Source of the DNA: Paenibacillus lignilyticus
GTDB lineage: Bacteria; Bacillota; Bacilli; Paenibacillales; Paenibacillaceae
Direction of reading: 5' to 3'
Assembly (NCBI RefSeq): GCF_017942085.1
Contig: NZ_JAGKSP010000003.1
Location: forward strand, 62,001 to 126,000
DNA: 64,000 nucleotides
Shown here: one piece after another, positions 8,102 to 17,175 of the stretch
How the letters are laid out: the number at the start of each line of letters is the position of its first letter
How positions within the stretch are numbered: the stretch's first letter is position 1
Program-made: the position numbers and the translations under genes
The notes under the pieces: generated by a model
The model's database searches: none
Seen by the model: only the letters and a program-made list of their open reading frames with translations
What the model was told of the DNA's origin: nothing

Positions 8102-8452
8102 TTAGACTTGAAGTTCATTTGATACAAGACGATAGGCTGCTAATAACTGACCAGACAAACCTTTTCCCCAAAAAGAAATCTCAGTACTGCCTGCTGCTGG
8201 ACCACTTGTTGTAAAAACGAATTGGAATGCGTCATAATTTGCTGGATATTTTTTTGTAACAACTGCATCTGGCTGGATGGAGAACAATTCCTGTACATAC
8301 AATGAACGGGTACCGTTTAAAACATAACCCTCTAGTAAAACGACAGAATAATTAACAGGATCGCGGTTATCCAGTTTTATCGTGACTTGTTGAGTTGGCC
8401 TCATCCCATCTACAGGTTCGTTTGTAAGTGGACCGGTTGATAATAATGCCAT
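8102..8452 (-). CDS. stand-alone module, near-identical to the N-terminus of the next protein
   Basis: 116 residues, differing from the first ~113 residues of the downstream 440-residue protein at only a handful of positions, and with the same GAAGGGATGAATGA ribosome region. The pair is a recent tandem duplication in which this copy lacks the collagen and propeller parts. Contains LSTGP, IKLDNRDP, LYVQELFSIQP and AYRLVSNE. 20 bp separate it from the downstream gene. Could be a cap or anchor subunit for the larger protein; function unknown. Confidence 0.75.
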   Translation of the reverse strand: MALLSTGPLTNEPVDGMRPTQQVTIKLDNRDPVNYSVVLLEGYVLNGTRSLYVQELFSIQPDAVVTKKYPANYDAFQFVFTTSGPAAGSTEISFWGKGLSGQLLAAYRLVSNELQV

Positions 8453-8610
8453 TCATTCATCCCTTCTTCCTTATGTCAGACCTGATAAAACTGCATTTTC
8501 CTTTTTTTTGGAAGTTAATACTAGCTATTATATGTAAATTTCACACTATAGCTTGGACATTTTGCTACCAAAAAAGTCGTAAAGTCGAATGCGGTCGGCT
8601 CGGTGCAAAT

Positions 8611-8630
8611 AAAAAAGCACCCGAAGGTGC
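8611..8630 (-). terminator. rho-independent terminator
   Basis: GCACC and GGTGC arms with a tetraloop, then six T on the minus strand. Ends the sugar ABC/PhyH operon. The remaining AT-rich DNA between 8453 and 8739 shows no gene. Confidence 0.85.
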
Positions 8631-8739
8631 TAACTAATTCCTACCAAGTTGTTGTTATGTTTGTTCTTGTCTTTCGACAACTATCCGCTTTTGTAAATAT
8701 CTGAAATAATAGGGACGTTCTAAATTGCCCTTATCGAGG

Positions 8740-9585
8740 CTACTTGACCATATGAATCGGGTAGAAGGCAGGGATTGGTTTGGTATAGTTCTCTTTTGCA
8801 TATTTCACTTGATTAGGCGTCCATTGCGAATAAAACAACCGGGTATCATGATCATCGCTTAGCGCAAGCACCTCGGGCACCGTCGCCCAGTTCGTGAGCG
8901 GGTAGCTCGTCGCCCGTGAATGATAGTTATGCATCGTCCGCCGCCCGTGCGTACAATCCGCGCTCCCTCCTTTTCGTGTATGATACGTCGTTATATTGTA
9001 AAGCACGGCGGTACCGGCTTTCCCCCGGATCGGGATTTCCCGGTAAGCTTCCCCCTGCTTCGCCTTCGCTTCATCAAGCGTGCCATACATATGGCTGTTC
9101 GGTACTAAACAGAACGCTGGGCAGCACTCATGAACATCAGACAAATAATAGATGACACATGTATACGTACTGATATACGGATTTTCCGGATCATAGATTT
9201 TTCCGCCTATCGTGCCGTAATAGCTGATATCGCGGTGGAAATTCATCTCGCTGGCGCTCGCCCGTTCCGCGGAAACATCCCGAAAATCAAATTGAGCAAA
9301 CCGCGCTTCTCCAAGCAGCACTTCCTGAATAAGCGGAAAGATATTCGGATGACGTATAAAACGGTCCATCTCAATGGGATGCTTGGCGAGGAAGCTGCCC
9401 GTGCCGACCGCGCCTTCTATCGGCTTGTGCCATTGCTCCGGAGACTCTTTCAATGATGCCTCTACCAAGTCGTTTAAGTAGTCCAGTTCCTCCTGAGACA
9501 ACGCATTCGGAATGACGGCGAAGCCATTTTCCTTGTAGTGCGCCAGAATCTCCTCTTTCGTCGTTTGGACGGCGTTCGTACTCAT
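8740..9585 (-). CDS. phytanoyl-CoA dioxygenase (PhyH) family protein
   Basis: 281 residues. The iron triad of Fe(II)/2-oxoglutarate oxygenases is visible: H117 and D119 in NFHRD, distal His H202 in YHTRKG, and a 2-oxoglutarate-binding Arg in the following HGRRTMHN. It is the last gene of the Lpl-like sugar ABC operon, 39 bp after the second permease, so it probably oxidises a compound imported by that transporter. Substrate unknown; bacterial PhyH proteins hydroxylate varied small molecules. Confidence 0.85.
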   Translation of the reverse strand: MSTNAVQTTKEEILAHYKENGFAVIPNALSQEELDYLNDLVEASLKESPEQWHKPIEGAVGTGSFLAKHPIEMDRFIRHPNIFPLIQEVLLGEARFAQFDFRDVSAERASASEMNFHRDISYYGTIGGKIYDPENPYISTYTCVIYYLSDVHECCPAFCLVPNSHMYGTLDEAKAKQGEAYREIPIRGKAGTAVLYNITTYHTRKGGSADCTHGRRTMHNYHSRATSYPLTNWATVPEVLALSDDHDTRLFYSQWTPNQVKYAKENYTKPIPAFYPIHMVK

Positions 9586-9624
9586 AATACCATCAACCTC
9601 TCTTTCATAGCCTTAAATAGATGA

Positions 9625-10572
9625 TTAACCTTTGACGGAGCCCAGCATAATGCCCTTGACGAAATATTTCTGGAGGAAAGGATAGACGACGAGAATCGGA
9701 ACGATCGCGAAAATAATGGTAGCGGCTTTAATATTTTCCGGCTGAACGACCAATTTGCTGGAATCGTTTAACGTACTCGTGTTCTGCGTCCCCATGTTCA
9801 GCATGTTGAAATCAATGACGATCGAGCGCAGCACCATCTGAAGCGGCCATTTGCTGTTATCGCTAATGAAGAACAGCCCGGAGAAGAAGTCATTCCAATG
9901 ACCGACAGCATAGAACAAGCCGACAGTCGCGATAACCGGTTTGGACAACGGCAGAATAATACTCCATAACACGCGCATATCCGAAGCCCCATCGATACGG
10001 GCCGACTCCTCCAGACTCTCCGGGATGCTCCAGAAGAAGTTCCTCATCAGAATCAGGTTAAAAGGCGCGACAAGCTGAGGGATAATCATCACCCAGATGC
10101 TATTAAGCAGACCTATATTTTTGAGTAAAATATACATCGGGATGAGTCCTGCGCCAAAAAGCATTGGGATAATGACGATCCATAGCAAGAAGCGATGGCC
10201 CGGAATATGAGTCTTCGATAAGCCATATGCACCGGTTGCCGTAAATATAAGATTTAAGAAGGTCCCCACTAAGGTGACAAATACCGTAATCCCGAATGCT
10301 TTTAACAGCACTTGCGTATTGAAAATATATTTATACGATTCGAGCGTGAACGATTTGGGCCAGAGCATCATGGGATTCTTGTAAATCTCATGCGCTTCGC
10401 TGAACGAAATGGCCCACACGTTCACCATAGGCAGCAGCGTAATTAATCCCGCGACGATAAGCACCAGGTAGATCAGACCTTGCGCCCACCACGGATTGGC
10501 GTCCAGGCTGCTCCGCTTGGTTAGCTTTAGCTCCTTGACGGGCTGAGTCGCCGCGGCGGTTTGTTCTACCAT
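9625..10572 (-). CDS. CUT1 ABC transporter permease (LplC/YtcP type)
   Basis: 315 residues, about six membrane helices, with the permease EAA loop EESARIDGASDMRVLWSIILPLSKPV near residues 190-215 that contacts the ATPase. Its ATG overlaps the end of the upstream permease gene, indicating translational coupling. The N-terminus has a ~30-residue cytoplasmic extension rich in Thr/Ala. No ATPase gene is present; such operons commonly share a multitask ATPase (MsmX type) encoded elsewhere. Confidence 0.9.
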   Translation of the reverse strand: MVEQTAAATQPVKELKLTKRSSLDANPWWAQGLIYLVLIVAGLITLLPMVNVWAISFSEAHEIYKNPMMLWPKSFTLESYKYIFNTQVLLKAFGITVFVTLVGTFLNLIFTATGAYGLSKTHIPGHRFLLWIVIIPMLFGAGLIPMYILLKNIGLLNSIWVMIIPQLVAPFNLILMRNFFWSIPESLEESARIDGASDMRVLWSIILPLSKPVIATVGLFYAVGHWNDFFSGLFFISDNSKWPLQMVLRSIVIDFNMLNMGTQNTSTLNDSSKLVVQPENIKAATIIFAIVPILVVYPFLQKYFVKGIMLGSVKG

Positions 10573-11483
10573 AACGATTTCTCTCCCATCCTGCGAATCA
10601 TGGTATTGGCCGTGATGATGAGGATCATCCCTATGATGCCTTTAAACAAACCTACGGCTGTCGCGAGCTCGAACTGCGATTGCAGAATTCCTAAGCGGTA
10701 CACGTACGTATCGATGATATCTCCGACATCATAGAGAGCAGGATTAAGGAACATGAAGATTTGGTCGAAGCCCGCATCCAGTATCCCCGCGAGCTGCAAG
10801 CAGAACAGCAAGGCAATGATCGGCCTGATTCCGGGCAGCGTAATATGCCAGATTTGCCTCAGTTTTCCGGCCCCGTCAATCTTGGCTGCTTCGTACAGCT
10901 GAGAGTCGATGCCTGACAAAGCCGCCAGATAGATAATCGCTCCCCAACCGAATTCCTTCAGGATGGCCGTAACGACAACCAGCGTACGGAACACGTCCGG
11001 GTTAGTCGTAAAATTGAACTTATCCAATCCGGTGTTCACCAGCACCAAGTTAATGATTCCGCTGGGACCGATAAAGTTGTAGATGATCCCCGCGAATACG
11101 ACCCACGACAAGAAGTGGGGAAAGTAGGTGATGGTTTGGATGAAGCGTTTAAACAGCATGCTCCTTACTTCGTTCAGCATTAAAGCAAATAGAATCGGAA
11201 TCGGAAAGCCGAATAGCAGCCGGTACATGCTGATAATGATCGTATTCTTGATCAGCGCCGGAAATTTCTCGGAGGTGAACATCGCTTCGAAATGTTTAAA
11301 GCCGACCCATGGGCTGTCCATGATGCCCGCGAAGATTTTGTAATCTTTAAAAGCGATTGAGATGCCATAGAAGGGCGCATATGTAAAAATAGCAAAATAG
11401 ATGATCGTAGGAAGAATCAGCAAATAGATAAATCGCGACTTCCATATCCGCGTGCCCAGCGTATTGACGGATTTCGCGCCCAT
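10566..11483 (-). CDS. CUT1 ABC transporter permease (LplB/YteP type)
   Basis: 305 residues from the ATG at 11483, which has AAAGGAG upstream; the frame extends further but without a ribosome site. Six membrane helices and the EAA loop YEAAKIDGAGKLRQIWHITLPGIRPI are visible. Forms the heterodimeric channel with the next gene. Probable substrate is an oligosaccharide or its derivative, by family only. Confidence 0.9.
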   Translation of the reverse strand: MGAKSVNTLGTRIWKSRFIYLLILPTIIYFAIFTYAPFYGISIAFKDYKIFAGIMDSPWVGFKHFEAMFTSEKFPALIKNTIIISMYRLLFGFPIPILFALMLNEVRSMLFKRFIQTITYFPHFLSWVVFAGIIYNFIGPSGIINLVLVNTGLDKFNFTTNPDVFRTLVVVTAILKEFGWGAIIYLAALSGIDSQLYEAAKIDGAGKLRQIWHITLPGIRPIIALLFCLQLAGILDAGFDQIFMFLNPALYDVGDIIDTYVYRLGILQSQFELATAVGLFKGIIGMILIITANTMIRRMGEKSLW

Positions 11484-11499
11484 CGGAATCACTCCTTTC

Positions 11500-11532
11500 C
11501 CGGAAAAGGGCAATCGGGCTGCCCTTCTCCGG
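11500..11532 (-). other. intercistronic stem-loop after the binding-protein gene
   Basis: 13-bp arms CCGGAAAAGGGCA and TGCCCTTCTCCGG (one mismatch) with a 7-nt loop and no U-run. Lies between the lipoprotein gene and the permease genes. Likely stabilises the 3' end of the binding-protein part of the mRNA. Confidence 0.6.
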
Positions 11533-11542
11533 CGAATGCCTA

Positions 11543-13168
11543 TTAATCTACATAGTTCGGTTCGGACTTATTCTTCTGCAATTCATTGATCTCATCGATA
11601 ATCTTCTGCCCGCCTGCGTCCAAATATTTCTTATAGGCTGCTTGATACGCTTCTTTCGTCAGGTTCATGTCGGTCAAAATACTTCCGTCTACCTTCGCCA
11701 TGTAATCCTCCCAAATTTGCGGTCCTATTTCCGCTTGCGTCGGAGAAGTCACGGTCGGGTCTTTGTAATCGTTATAAGGCGTTGCGGCGTATTTCTCGAA
11801 CATGCCCTTATAATATTCGAACTTATCCTGAATCCCCGCACCCGTAAAGGACAGCTCTTGCGCTTCCCAGTCCAGCTTCTCGCTCATCGGGTCAATGAAC
11901 TTGAGCGGCTCGATCTGAGCTCCTTTGTAGTCATTTTCACGAGCTTCATCCGGAATCGGCACTTTTTGACCTTTCGGATTTACGGTATAGGTCTTTCCTT
12001 CAACCCCGTATCTTCTGAGCTCCGACCCTTCGGTTAACGTCCAGTTCAAGAACTTGAAGAAGCGATCGGCTTTATCTTTGGCCTTTACATTCACGTAGAA
12101 TCCCCGGTCTTGAGGGAAAACAACGCGCGTACCGCCCTTCTGGCCATCCAAGCCGGTTAGCGGGGACATAATCTTAATTTCCGCGCTAGGCGTCGTTTTC
12201 TTAAGCTCCGGATAGAGCGATTGCAGATTGCCGCCGAGAATAACCGCCGCGCGGCCGGCTTTGAATTTCGTTTCCCCGAACGAGGCATCCGGATTGACGC
12301 CTGCTTCCTCGTCGAATAATCCTTGCTTCTTCATATCCTGCAGCCAGAATTTGAAGTTCAGATGCTCCTCTTGCATTTCCGGAGGTACGATCGTATTCGG
12401 ATCCTCTTTCGACGGAGCCCAACCGAATCCTGAGCCAAAAGACGTTGCCAAATCCTTCGACGCCCAGTAGGCATGCGTATTGCCGTGCGTCATCGGCACG
12501 ATGTCTTTGCCGCTTGCTTTAATTTTCTCCAGCGCCGATTGCAGCTCGGCAACGGAGGTCGGCTCCGGTATGCCCAGTTCATCGAAGATGTCCGCACGGT
12601 AGTTAATAAAGAACGGAACGACCGGATAAATCAAGTTCGGGATAAAGTAGATATCGCCTTTGTCGTCCGCCATCTTCTCCCAGATGCCGGCTGGAACAGC
12701 GTCTTTGATCGCCGGATATTGATCCAGATATTCGTTGATTTTCAGAAAAGCGCCTTGATCCTGCAGATCCTTCCAGAACGGATCCACCGGACCCCAGCCC
12801 CAGATAACGTCCGGCATATTGCCGCCTGCAGCCGTTGTCTTGATCGTGGCATCATAGTCAACGACCGGAATAATCCTCACATCGATTTCGACGTTTCCTT
12901 GCTTGAATAATTCCTTCTCATAGGCGCCGCCTTTCGTATAGGTGGCAGGTCCCCATGTTGGCCTTGAATAGCTGAATTTAAGAGGCTCCGAATCATCGCT
13001 GCCCGTTTTCTCCGTCTCTTCTCCATTTGCGCTGCCTTCTTCTGCCGAGCCAGAATTGTTGTTACTGGTACAACCGGTGAATAGACTGAGCAACAAGATG
13101 ACAACAAGAGATAACAATCCGGCTTTCGTCAGTTGTTTCTTTTTCGTTTTCGTTTTCTGTTGTTCCAT
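11543..13168 (-). CDS. sugar ABC transporter substrate-binding lipoprotein (LplA type)
   Basis: About 541 residues. A Lys-rich N-terminus, hydrophobic stretch and lipobox LFTGC predict a membrane-anchored lipoprotein, followed by a Ser/Glu-rich linker and a family-1 type extracellular solute-binding domain. Start chosen at the second ATG because AAGGAGG abuts the first. The length (over 500) and the partner permeases match the Lpl family of large-oligosaccharide binding proteins. First gene of the operon, transcribed divergently from the GntR-type regulator. Confidence 0.9.
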   Translation of the reverse strand: MEQQKTKTKKKQLTKAGLLSLVVILLLSLFTGCTSNNNSGSAEEGSANGEETEKTGSDDSEPLKFSYSRPTWGPATYTKGGAYEKELFKQGNVEIDVRIIPVVDYDATIKTTAAGGNMPDVIWGWGPVDPFWKDLQDQGAFLKINEYLDQYPAIKDAVPAGIWEKMADDKGDIYFIPNLIYPVVPFFINYRADIFDELGIPEPTSVAELQSALEKIKASGKDIVPMTHGNTHAYWASKDLATSFGSGFGWAPSKEDPNTIVPPEMQEEHLNFKFWLQDMKKQGLFDEEAGVNPDASFGETKFKAGRAAVILGGNLQSLYPELKKTTPSAEIKIMSPLTGLDGQKGGTRVVFPQDRGFYVNVKAKDKADRFFKFLNWTLTEGSELRRYGVEGKTYTVNPKGQKVPIPDEARENDYKGAQIEPLKFIDPMSEKLDWEAQELSFTGAGIQDKFEYYKGMFEKYAATPYNDYKDPTVTSPTQAEIGPQIWEDYMAKVDGSILTDMNLTKEAYQAAYKKYLDAGGQKIIDEINELQKNKSEPNYVD

Positions 13169-13363
13169 GTTCATCCTCCTTAGATACGTTCAACAACCTC
13201 TCGAATTAGAGCAAATGTAAAGCAGCACGCCCCCCTACTCTTCATCCATTTATGAAATATTCCGGCTAAGGAACGTTTCAACGTACCCAAAGAATGCGCT
13301 TACACTTTAGCGTGGACGAGACGAGTCCTAATCGCTTAGAGGGTGAATCTACTCCACCCTCAT

Positions 13364-13419
13364 CATACTTGGTATGTACTTGTAATGTTATGGTATAAAC
13401 TTATTATGCACTTGGCATG
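13364..13419. promoter_or_regulatory. putative operators of the sugar ABC operon
   Basis: CATACTTGGTATG (13364-13376, perfect 5-bp arms) and the related TGCACTTGGCATG (13407-13419) lie 43 bp apart upstream of the binding-protein gene. They share ACTTGG(T/C)ATG, whose complement resembles the CATACCAA found at the regulator's own promoter (13585-13592). The rest of the 13169-13640 gap is AT-rich with no gene. Confidence 0.5.
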
Positions 13420-13585
13420 AATAATAGCATTGTAGGAAAAAGTTGTAAATGACCGTTTTCCCTCTTATTACGCCGATTTCCGAAATAAATCGGCTTCTAG
13501 TTCTTGTTCTCGTAGCAATGCTCCATTTTACAAAGATGAACGCTCTCTTTTCCACCAAAAATTTTAGCTAATCTTTACATTTTAC

Positions 13586-13607
13586 ATACCAACCTATAAG
13601 ATGGTAT
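13586..13607. promoter_or_regulatory. palindrome on the regulator promoter
   Basis: Arms ATACCA and TGGTAT flank a likely -10 TATAAG (13595-13600), upstream of the GntR/LacI-type gene. Suggests autoregulation. Confidence 0.5.
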
Positions 13608-13640
13608 ATAACAAGCAAATTGGACATGGAGTTGCAAAAT

Positions 13641-14765
13641 ATGACGAATAACGTGCAGCATTTATCTCTCTATGAGCAAATCAAACATCATCTAATTTCA
13701 GAGATCGAGCTTGCGCATTTACTGCCTCATGATAAGCTTCCGTCCGAGAGCGAACTGACCAAGCAATTCTCGGTAAGCCGAATTACCGTAAAGAAGGCGA
13801 TGTCCGATCTGGTCGAGTTAGGTATCGTATATCGTATTCAAGGGAAAGGCACCTACGTAGCCGTACAAGGCAAAGGAGCTGTTGCTGTCGAACCGCCTAT
13901 TCAACCGCAAAGAGCGCCCGCGGTTGCGCTGTTGCTCCCATTCATCAACAATCAGCACAACGCGCTTTTGATCAACGGTGTCGAAAGCATGCTCTCCGAA
14001 GCCGGCTATTCGCTGCTCTTATGCAACACGGAGAACTCCATCCAGAAGGAAGAGCGCGTCATCCGGGAAATGGTCGAACGCCATGTTGCGGGCATGATCG
14101 TCTATCCTGTAGATGGCGAGTCGTATAATCGCGAAATTTTGCATCTTACCCTTAAATCGTTTCCTCTTGTCGTTATGGATCGATATTTGCGCGGAATCGA
14201 CACGAATTGCGTATGTCCGGATAACTTCAGAGGTGCCCAGGAAGGCGTCAATCACTTGATCTCGCTCGGACACCGTCACATCGGGTTTCTCTCCACGACC
14301 ATTAACGGCACCAGCAGCATTGAAGACCGCTTGCTCGGCTATGAGAAAGCGCTGGCCGAGCATCATATTCCGATCGACCGTCGGTATCGTTACGTGGATA
14401 TTGAGCTAGGTGAACCTAAGCCCATCAAAGCGAAAATCCGGGACTTTCTGTCGAGGCATCCTGAGTTGACGGCAATCTTCGCCATTAACCCGGGACTTGG
14501 ACTGCAAGTCATAAAAGTTGCTTCGGAAATGGGAATCCGTGTGCCGGATGACCTGTCCCTTATTTTCTTCGATGATTTCGAGCTATCGGAATTCTACAGT
14601 GTAAGACCGACGTTCATCAGCCAGGAGGAGAATATGCTCGGCAAAGAAGCCGCTAAGCTGCTCGTCTCGATTATGGAAAATCCGGATCAGGGGACGAAGA
14701 AACTGTTCTTCCCTCCGAAACTAATCATCCGGGAATCAACCACAAAACCGGGCAGCCGCGGATAA
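13641..14765 (+). CDS. GntR-LacI hybrid transcriptional regulator (AraR-like)
   Basis: 374 residues from the ATG at 13641 (GGAG nine bases upstream). The first ~75 residues are a GntR-type winged helix (LPSESELTKQFSVSRITVKKAMSDLVELGIVYRIQGKGTYV). The rest is a LacI/periplasmic-binding-type effector domain (ending DLSLIFFDDFELSEFYSVRPTFISQ). This is the AraR architecture: a sugar binds the C-terminal domain and releases the operator. Divergent from the sugar ABC operon, which it probably represses. Confidence 0.85.
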   Translation: MTNNVQHLSLYEQIKHHLISEIELAHLLPHDKLPSESELTKQFSVSRITVKKAMSDLVELGIVYRIQGKGTYVAVQGKGAVAVEPPIQPQRAPAVALLLPFINNQHNALLINGVESMLSEAGYSLLLCNTENSIQKEERVIREMVERHVAGMIVYPVDGESYNREILHLTLKSFPLVVMDRYLRGIDTNCVCPDNFRGAQEGVNHLISLGHRHIGFLSTTINGTSSIEDRLLGYEKALAEHHIPIDRRYRYVDIELGEPKPIKAKIRDFLSRHPELTAIFAINPGLGLQVIKVASEMGIRVPDDLSLIFFDDFELSEFYSVRPTFISQEENMLGKEAAKLLVSIMENPDQGTKKLFFPPKLIIRESTTKPGSRG

Positions 14766-14789
14766 TCTAGCTTTGTCGTCAATAAATAG

Positions 14790-14829
14790 ACATAACGAAG
14801 GGCTGCCAATAGGCAGCCCTTCGTTATGT
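14790..14829. terminator. 18-bp bidirectional hairpin
   Basis: A perfect 18-bp stem (ACATAACGAAGGGCTGCC and its complement) with loop AATA between convergent genes. Confidence 0.8.
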
Positions 14830-14846
14830 CTTCTTGCAAACGTCCC

Positions 14847-15299
14847 TTATTTCTTGACGAGTTGTTCCGCCAAACCGACTAGAATCCCTTCATTTCCGCG
14901 TATGTAGCATAGCCGATACGAGTCCTTGTACTGAACGATTTCACCAACGAGCTGAGCACCACGCTTAGTGAGTCTGGATACCAGTTCGTCAATGTTTTCA
15001 ACGGCGAACATGACGCGTAGATAACCGAGGGCATTTACGGGAGCAGTTCGGTGATCTGATATCGTAGGCGGGTTGAGAAATCGCGACAGTTCAATTCGGC
15101 TGTGGCCATCCGGGGTTACCATCATGGCAATCTCTACAGTCTGTGAACCCAGCCCGGTTACGCGACCGGCCCATTCGCCTTCGACAGTAGCTCGCCCTTC
15201 GAGCTTCAAGCCAATCTCCTCGAAGAAAGAGATGGCGTCATCGAGGGATTCTACAACGATGCCGACATTGTCCATGCGTAGTAATTTGTTTTCTGCCAT
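14847..15299 (-). CDS. VOC (glyoxalase/dioxygenase superfamily) protein
   Basis: 150 residues with two beta-alpha-beta-beta-beta halves: MDNVGIVVESLDDAISFFEEIGL at the N-terminus and LRVMFAVENIDELVSRLTKRGA in the second. Metal-ligand candidates include the E in VEIAMM and the E in RIELSRF. Substrate not deducible. Lies downstream of the second PhyH gene on the same strand (48 bp gap), so possibly co-transcribed. Confidence 0.8.
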   Translation of the reverse strand: MAENKLLRMDNVGIVVESLDDAISFFEEIGLKLEGRATVEGEWAGRVTGLGSQTVEIAMMVTPDGHSRIELSRFLNPPTISDHRTAPVNALGYLRVMFAVENIDELVSRLTKRGAQLVGEIVQYKDSYRLCYIRGNEGILVGLAEQLVKK

Positions 15300-15347
15300 A
15301 GTTTTATCTCCTTAGTTGTACAAATTGGAAAGAATTTGTCCGGCATG

Positions 15348-16145
15348 CTATCGAGTGATCAGTTGTCTTAAAGGAAGCATCGACGCGTCAGGAACGTAAT
15401 ATTTAAAAGGGTTCGAGTCAATAACGCCAAGCAGCTGTTGCTGGTAAGGCGTTGCCTTCTCAAGCAATCGCGGAGAAGCTGTATGATAATCGATCGGACG
15501 CATCCAGATGGGGCTGTAACCCATGAAGAGCTGACGTCTGGTATGCGGAGAATGATTAGGCGCAGCCGAATGCCATAGGTTCTGGGCGAAAATAAAGACA
15601 TCTCCCGGTTTACCGCAAATCTGAACTTCTCCTTCAATCTTCTGCCTGGTATCCGGACATTCCGGCTGATAAGGTCGGTTGTGGGATCCGGGCACCACTT
15701 TTGTATTGCCTCGATCAGGCTGTGACATGTCACTTAGAATATAACACACTTTTACGTAATATAACCCGGTCACCCCGCCTACCGAAGGGAACTGTGGATG
15801 AGGTCCGTCTTGATGCCAATTAATAAAGCTTTGCGTCGATGTATCCAGATCCATGGGATTCGGTTTTCGGATCGTCAAATGCGAGATATGCAGCTGAATA
15901 TTGTGGCCCAGCAAATTAACGATCAGCGGGAGCACGGACGGTTCATCCATAAGTGAGGCAATCTCATCATGCCGTTCAACACTGTTGTATAAGTTATAAG
16001 CCAGTGCATCGGGCTCCATTGCAATCAGCTCATCTACCGCCAGGTTTAGCCGCTCCACGCGTTCCTGCGGCAAAACGTCCCGCAGCAATAAATAACCATT
16101 CTGCTCGAATTGCTTCACATACTCCGTTAGATCCGTATGATTCAT
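15348..16145 (-). CDS. phytanoyl-CoA dioxygenase (PhyH) family protein
   Basis: 265 residues from the ATG at 16145 (GGGGGAA eight bases upstream). Iron ligands H111 and D113 in WHQDGPHP, distal His in LWHSAAPNHS and Arg in HTRRQLF. Typical Fe(II)/2-oxoglutarate oxygenase; substrate unknown. Transcribed divergently from an AraC regulator, which is the likely activator. It is not closely similar to the PhyH protein at 8740-9585. Confidence 0.85.
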   Translation of the reverse strand: MNHTDLTEYVKQFEQNGYLLLRDVLPQERVERLNLAVDELIAMEPDALAYNLYNSVERHDEIASLMDEPSVLPLIVNLLGHNIQLHISHLTIRKPNPMDLDTSTQSFINWHQDGPHPQFPSVGGVTGLYYVKVCYILSDMSQPDRGNTKVVPGSHNRPYQPECPDTRQKIEGEVQICGKPGDVFIFAQNLWHSAAPNHSPHTRRQLFMGYSPIWMRPIDYHTASPRLLEKATPYQQQLLGVIDSNPFKYYVPDASMLPLRQLITR

Positions 16146-16272
16146 GATAGTTCCCCCTACAATGGATTGGATATTGACTTGCATGATGACTTATACAATA
16201 TTTAAGTATATGTAATTATTTTTTTCTTTTAATGCACAATATTATAAAATTTCTTATACTAAATTTACGAAA

Positions 16273-17076
16273 ATGGTGATTGATTTGATCGAGCCATGGG
16301 AACTAGATGCACAAGTACATTATCATTTCTTCAAGGAGAATGCCGAACGCTTCATGCTAGAGCATTCTCGTTATAACGAATGGTTGTTATTTGTTGTCGA
16401 GGACGGTAGTTTCGAATTTGAATGCAATGGAACGAAGGGAATCGCCGCGAATGGCGATCTCGTTCTTTTACCTTGCGGAACGGATATCTACCGGAAAGCC
16501 TTAACGCCTTTATCCTTCCACTTCTTCATATTCGATTGGACCAATTCGGACGAGGAAGTAAAAGAGGTGTCCAGCCGGATTCCAAGAGGCAAGTTTCAGA
16601 TTCAGGATGCTTCGCGGTTCCAGTCCACGCTTGCGCAGCTCAGATCGGTATCCGAGAAACCGGATTCGCTGTCGGTAGCCAGACGGAATCTATTGTTCAA
16701 GGACATCTGGCTGACCTATTGGTCCGGCGAATCCGAAATGATGCCGAGCAGCAGCGATCCGCTCATGAACGAGAGCTTACGGCGCATCAGGCAGCAAGCG
16801 CTCGGTAGATTTAACTTAAAGACGATCGCGGACGAGCTATGGTTGAGCCCTTCTCAATTCACTCAAAAGTTTACGAAGCAATTCGGAAAAACTCCGATGG
16901 ACTACGTCACGGAGTTGCGTTTGCAGCAAGCGCGAAAACTGCTCAAGGACACTTCCTTACCGATGTCGGCAATCGCTGCTCGCTGCGGTTACGAGAACGA
17001 GTATTATTTCAGCCGGATTTTCAAGCAGAAAATGGCGGTCTCCCCGTCCAATTATCGGAAAGCCTTACGCATATAA
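16273..17076 (+). CDS. AraC-family regulator with cupin sensor
   Basis: 267 residues. The N-terminal half is a cupin-like sensor (FECNGTKGIAANGDLVLLPCGTD). The C-terminal ~100 residues carry two helix-turn-helix units (NLKTIADELWLSPSQFTQKFTKQFG and PMSAIAARCGYENEYYFSRIFKQKMAVSPSNYR). The start is uncertain: ATG 16273 lacks a clear ribosome site, and a TTG at 16285 has GGTGAT just upstream. The 127-bp gap shared with the PhyH gene should hold its binding sites. Confidence 0.85.
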   Translation: MVIDLIEPWELDAQVHYHFFKENAERFMLEHSRYNEWLLFVVEDGSFEFECNGTKGIAANGDLVLLPCGTDIYRKALTPLSFHFFIFDWTNSDEEVKEVSSRIPRGKFQIQDASRFQSTLAQLRSVSEKPDSLSVARRNLLFKDIWLTYWSGESEMMPSSSDPLMNESLRRIRQQALGRFNLKTIADELWLSPSQFTQKFTKQFGKTPMDYVTELRLQQARKLLKDTSLPMSAIAARCGYENEYYFSRIFKQKMAVSPSNYRKALRI

Positions 17077-17141
17077 GATATTAGGCGATCGCTCCTCTGT
17101 CGAATTCAGCTTATTCCACTAAAAAATACGATCTCTATAAC

Positions 17142-17169
17142 AAAAATGGCAGCCTATTGACCGGCTGCC
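17142..17169 (-). terminator. rho-independent terminator
   Basis: GGCAGCC and GGCTGCC arms followed by ATTTTTG on the minus strand. Ends the alcohol dehydrogenase transcript. Confidence 0.85.
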
Positions 17170-17175
17170 TTCGTA

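Noticed and set aside
8428..8637. Small plus-strand ORF in the 8453-8739 gap
   Set aside because: No ribosome site, and it runs through the minus-strand terminator.
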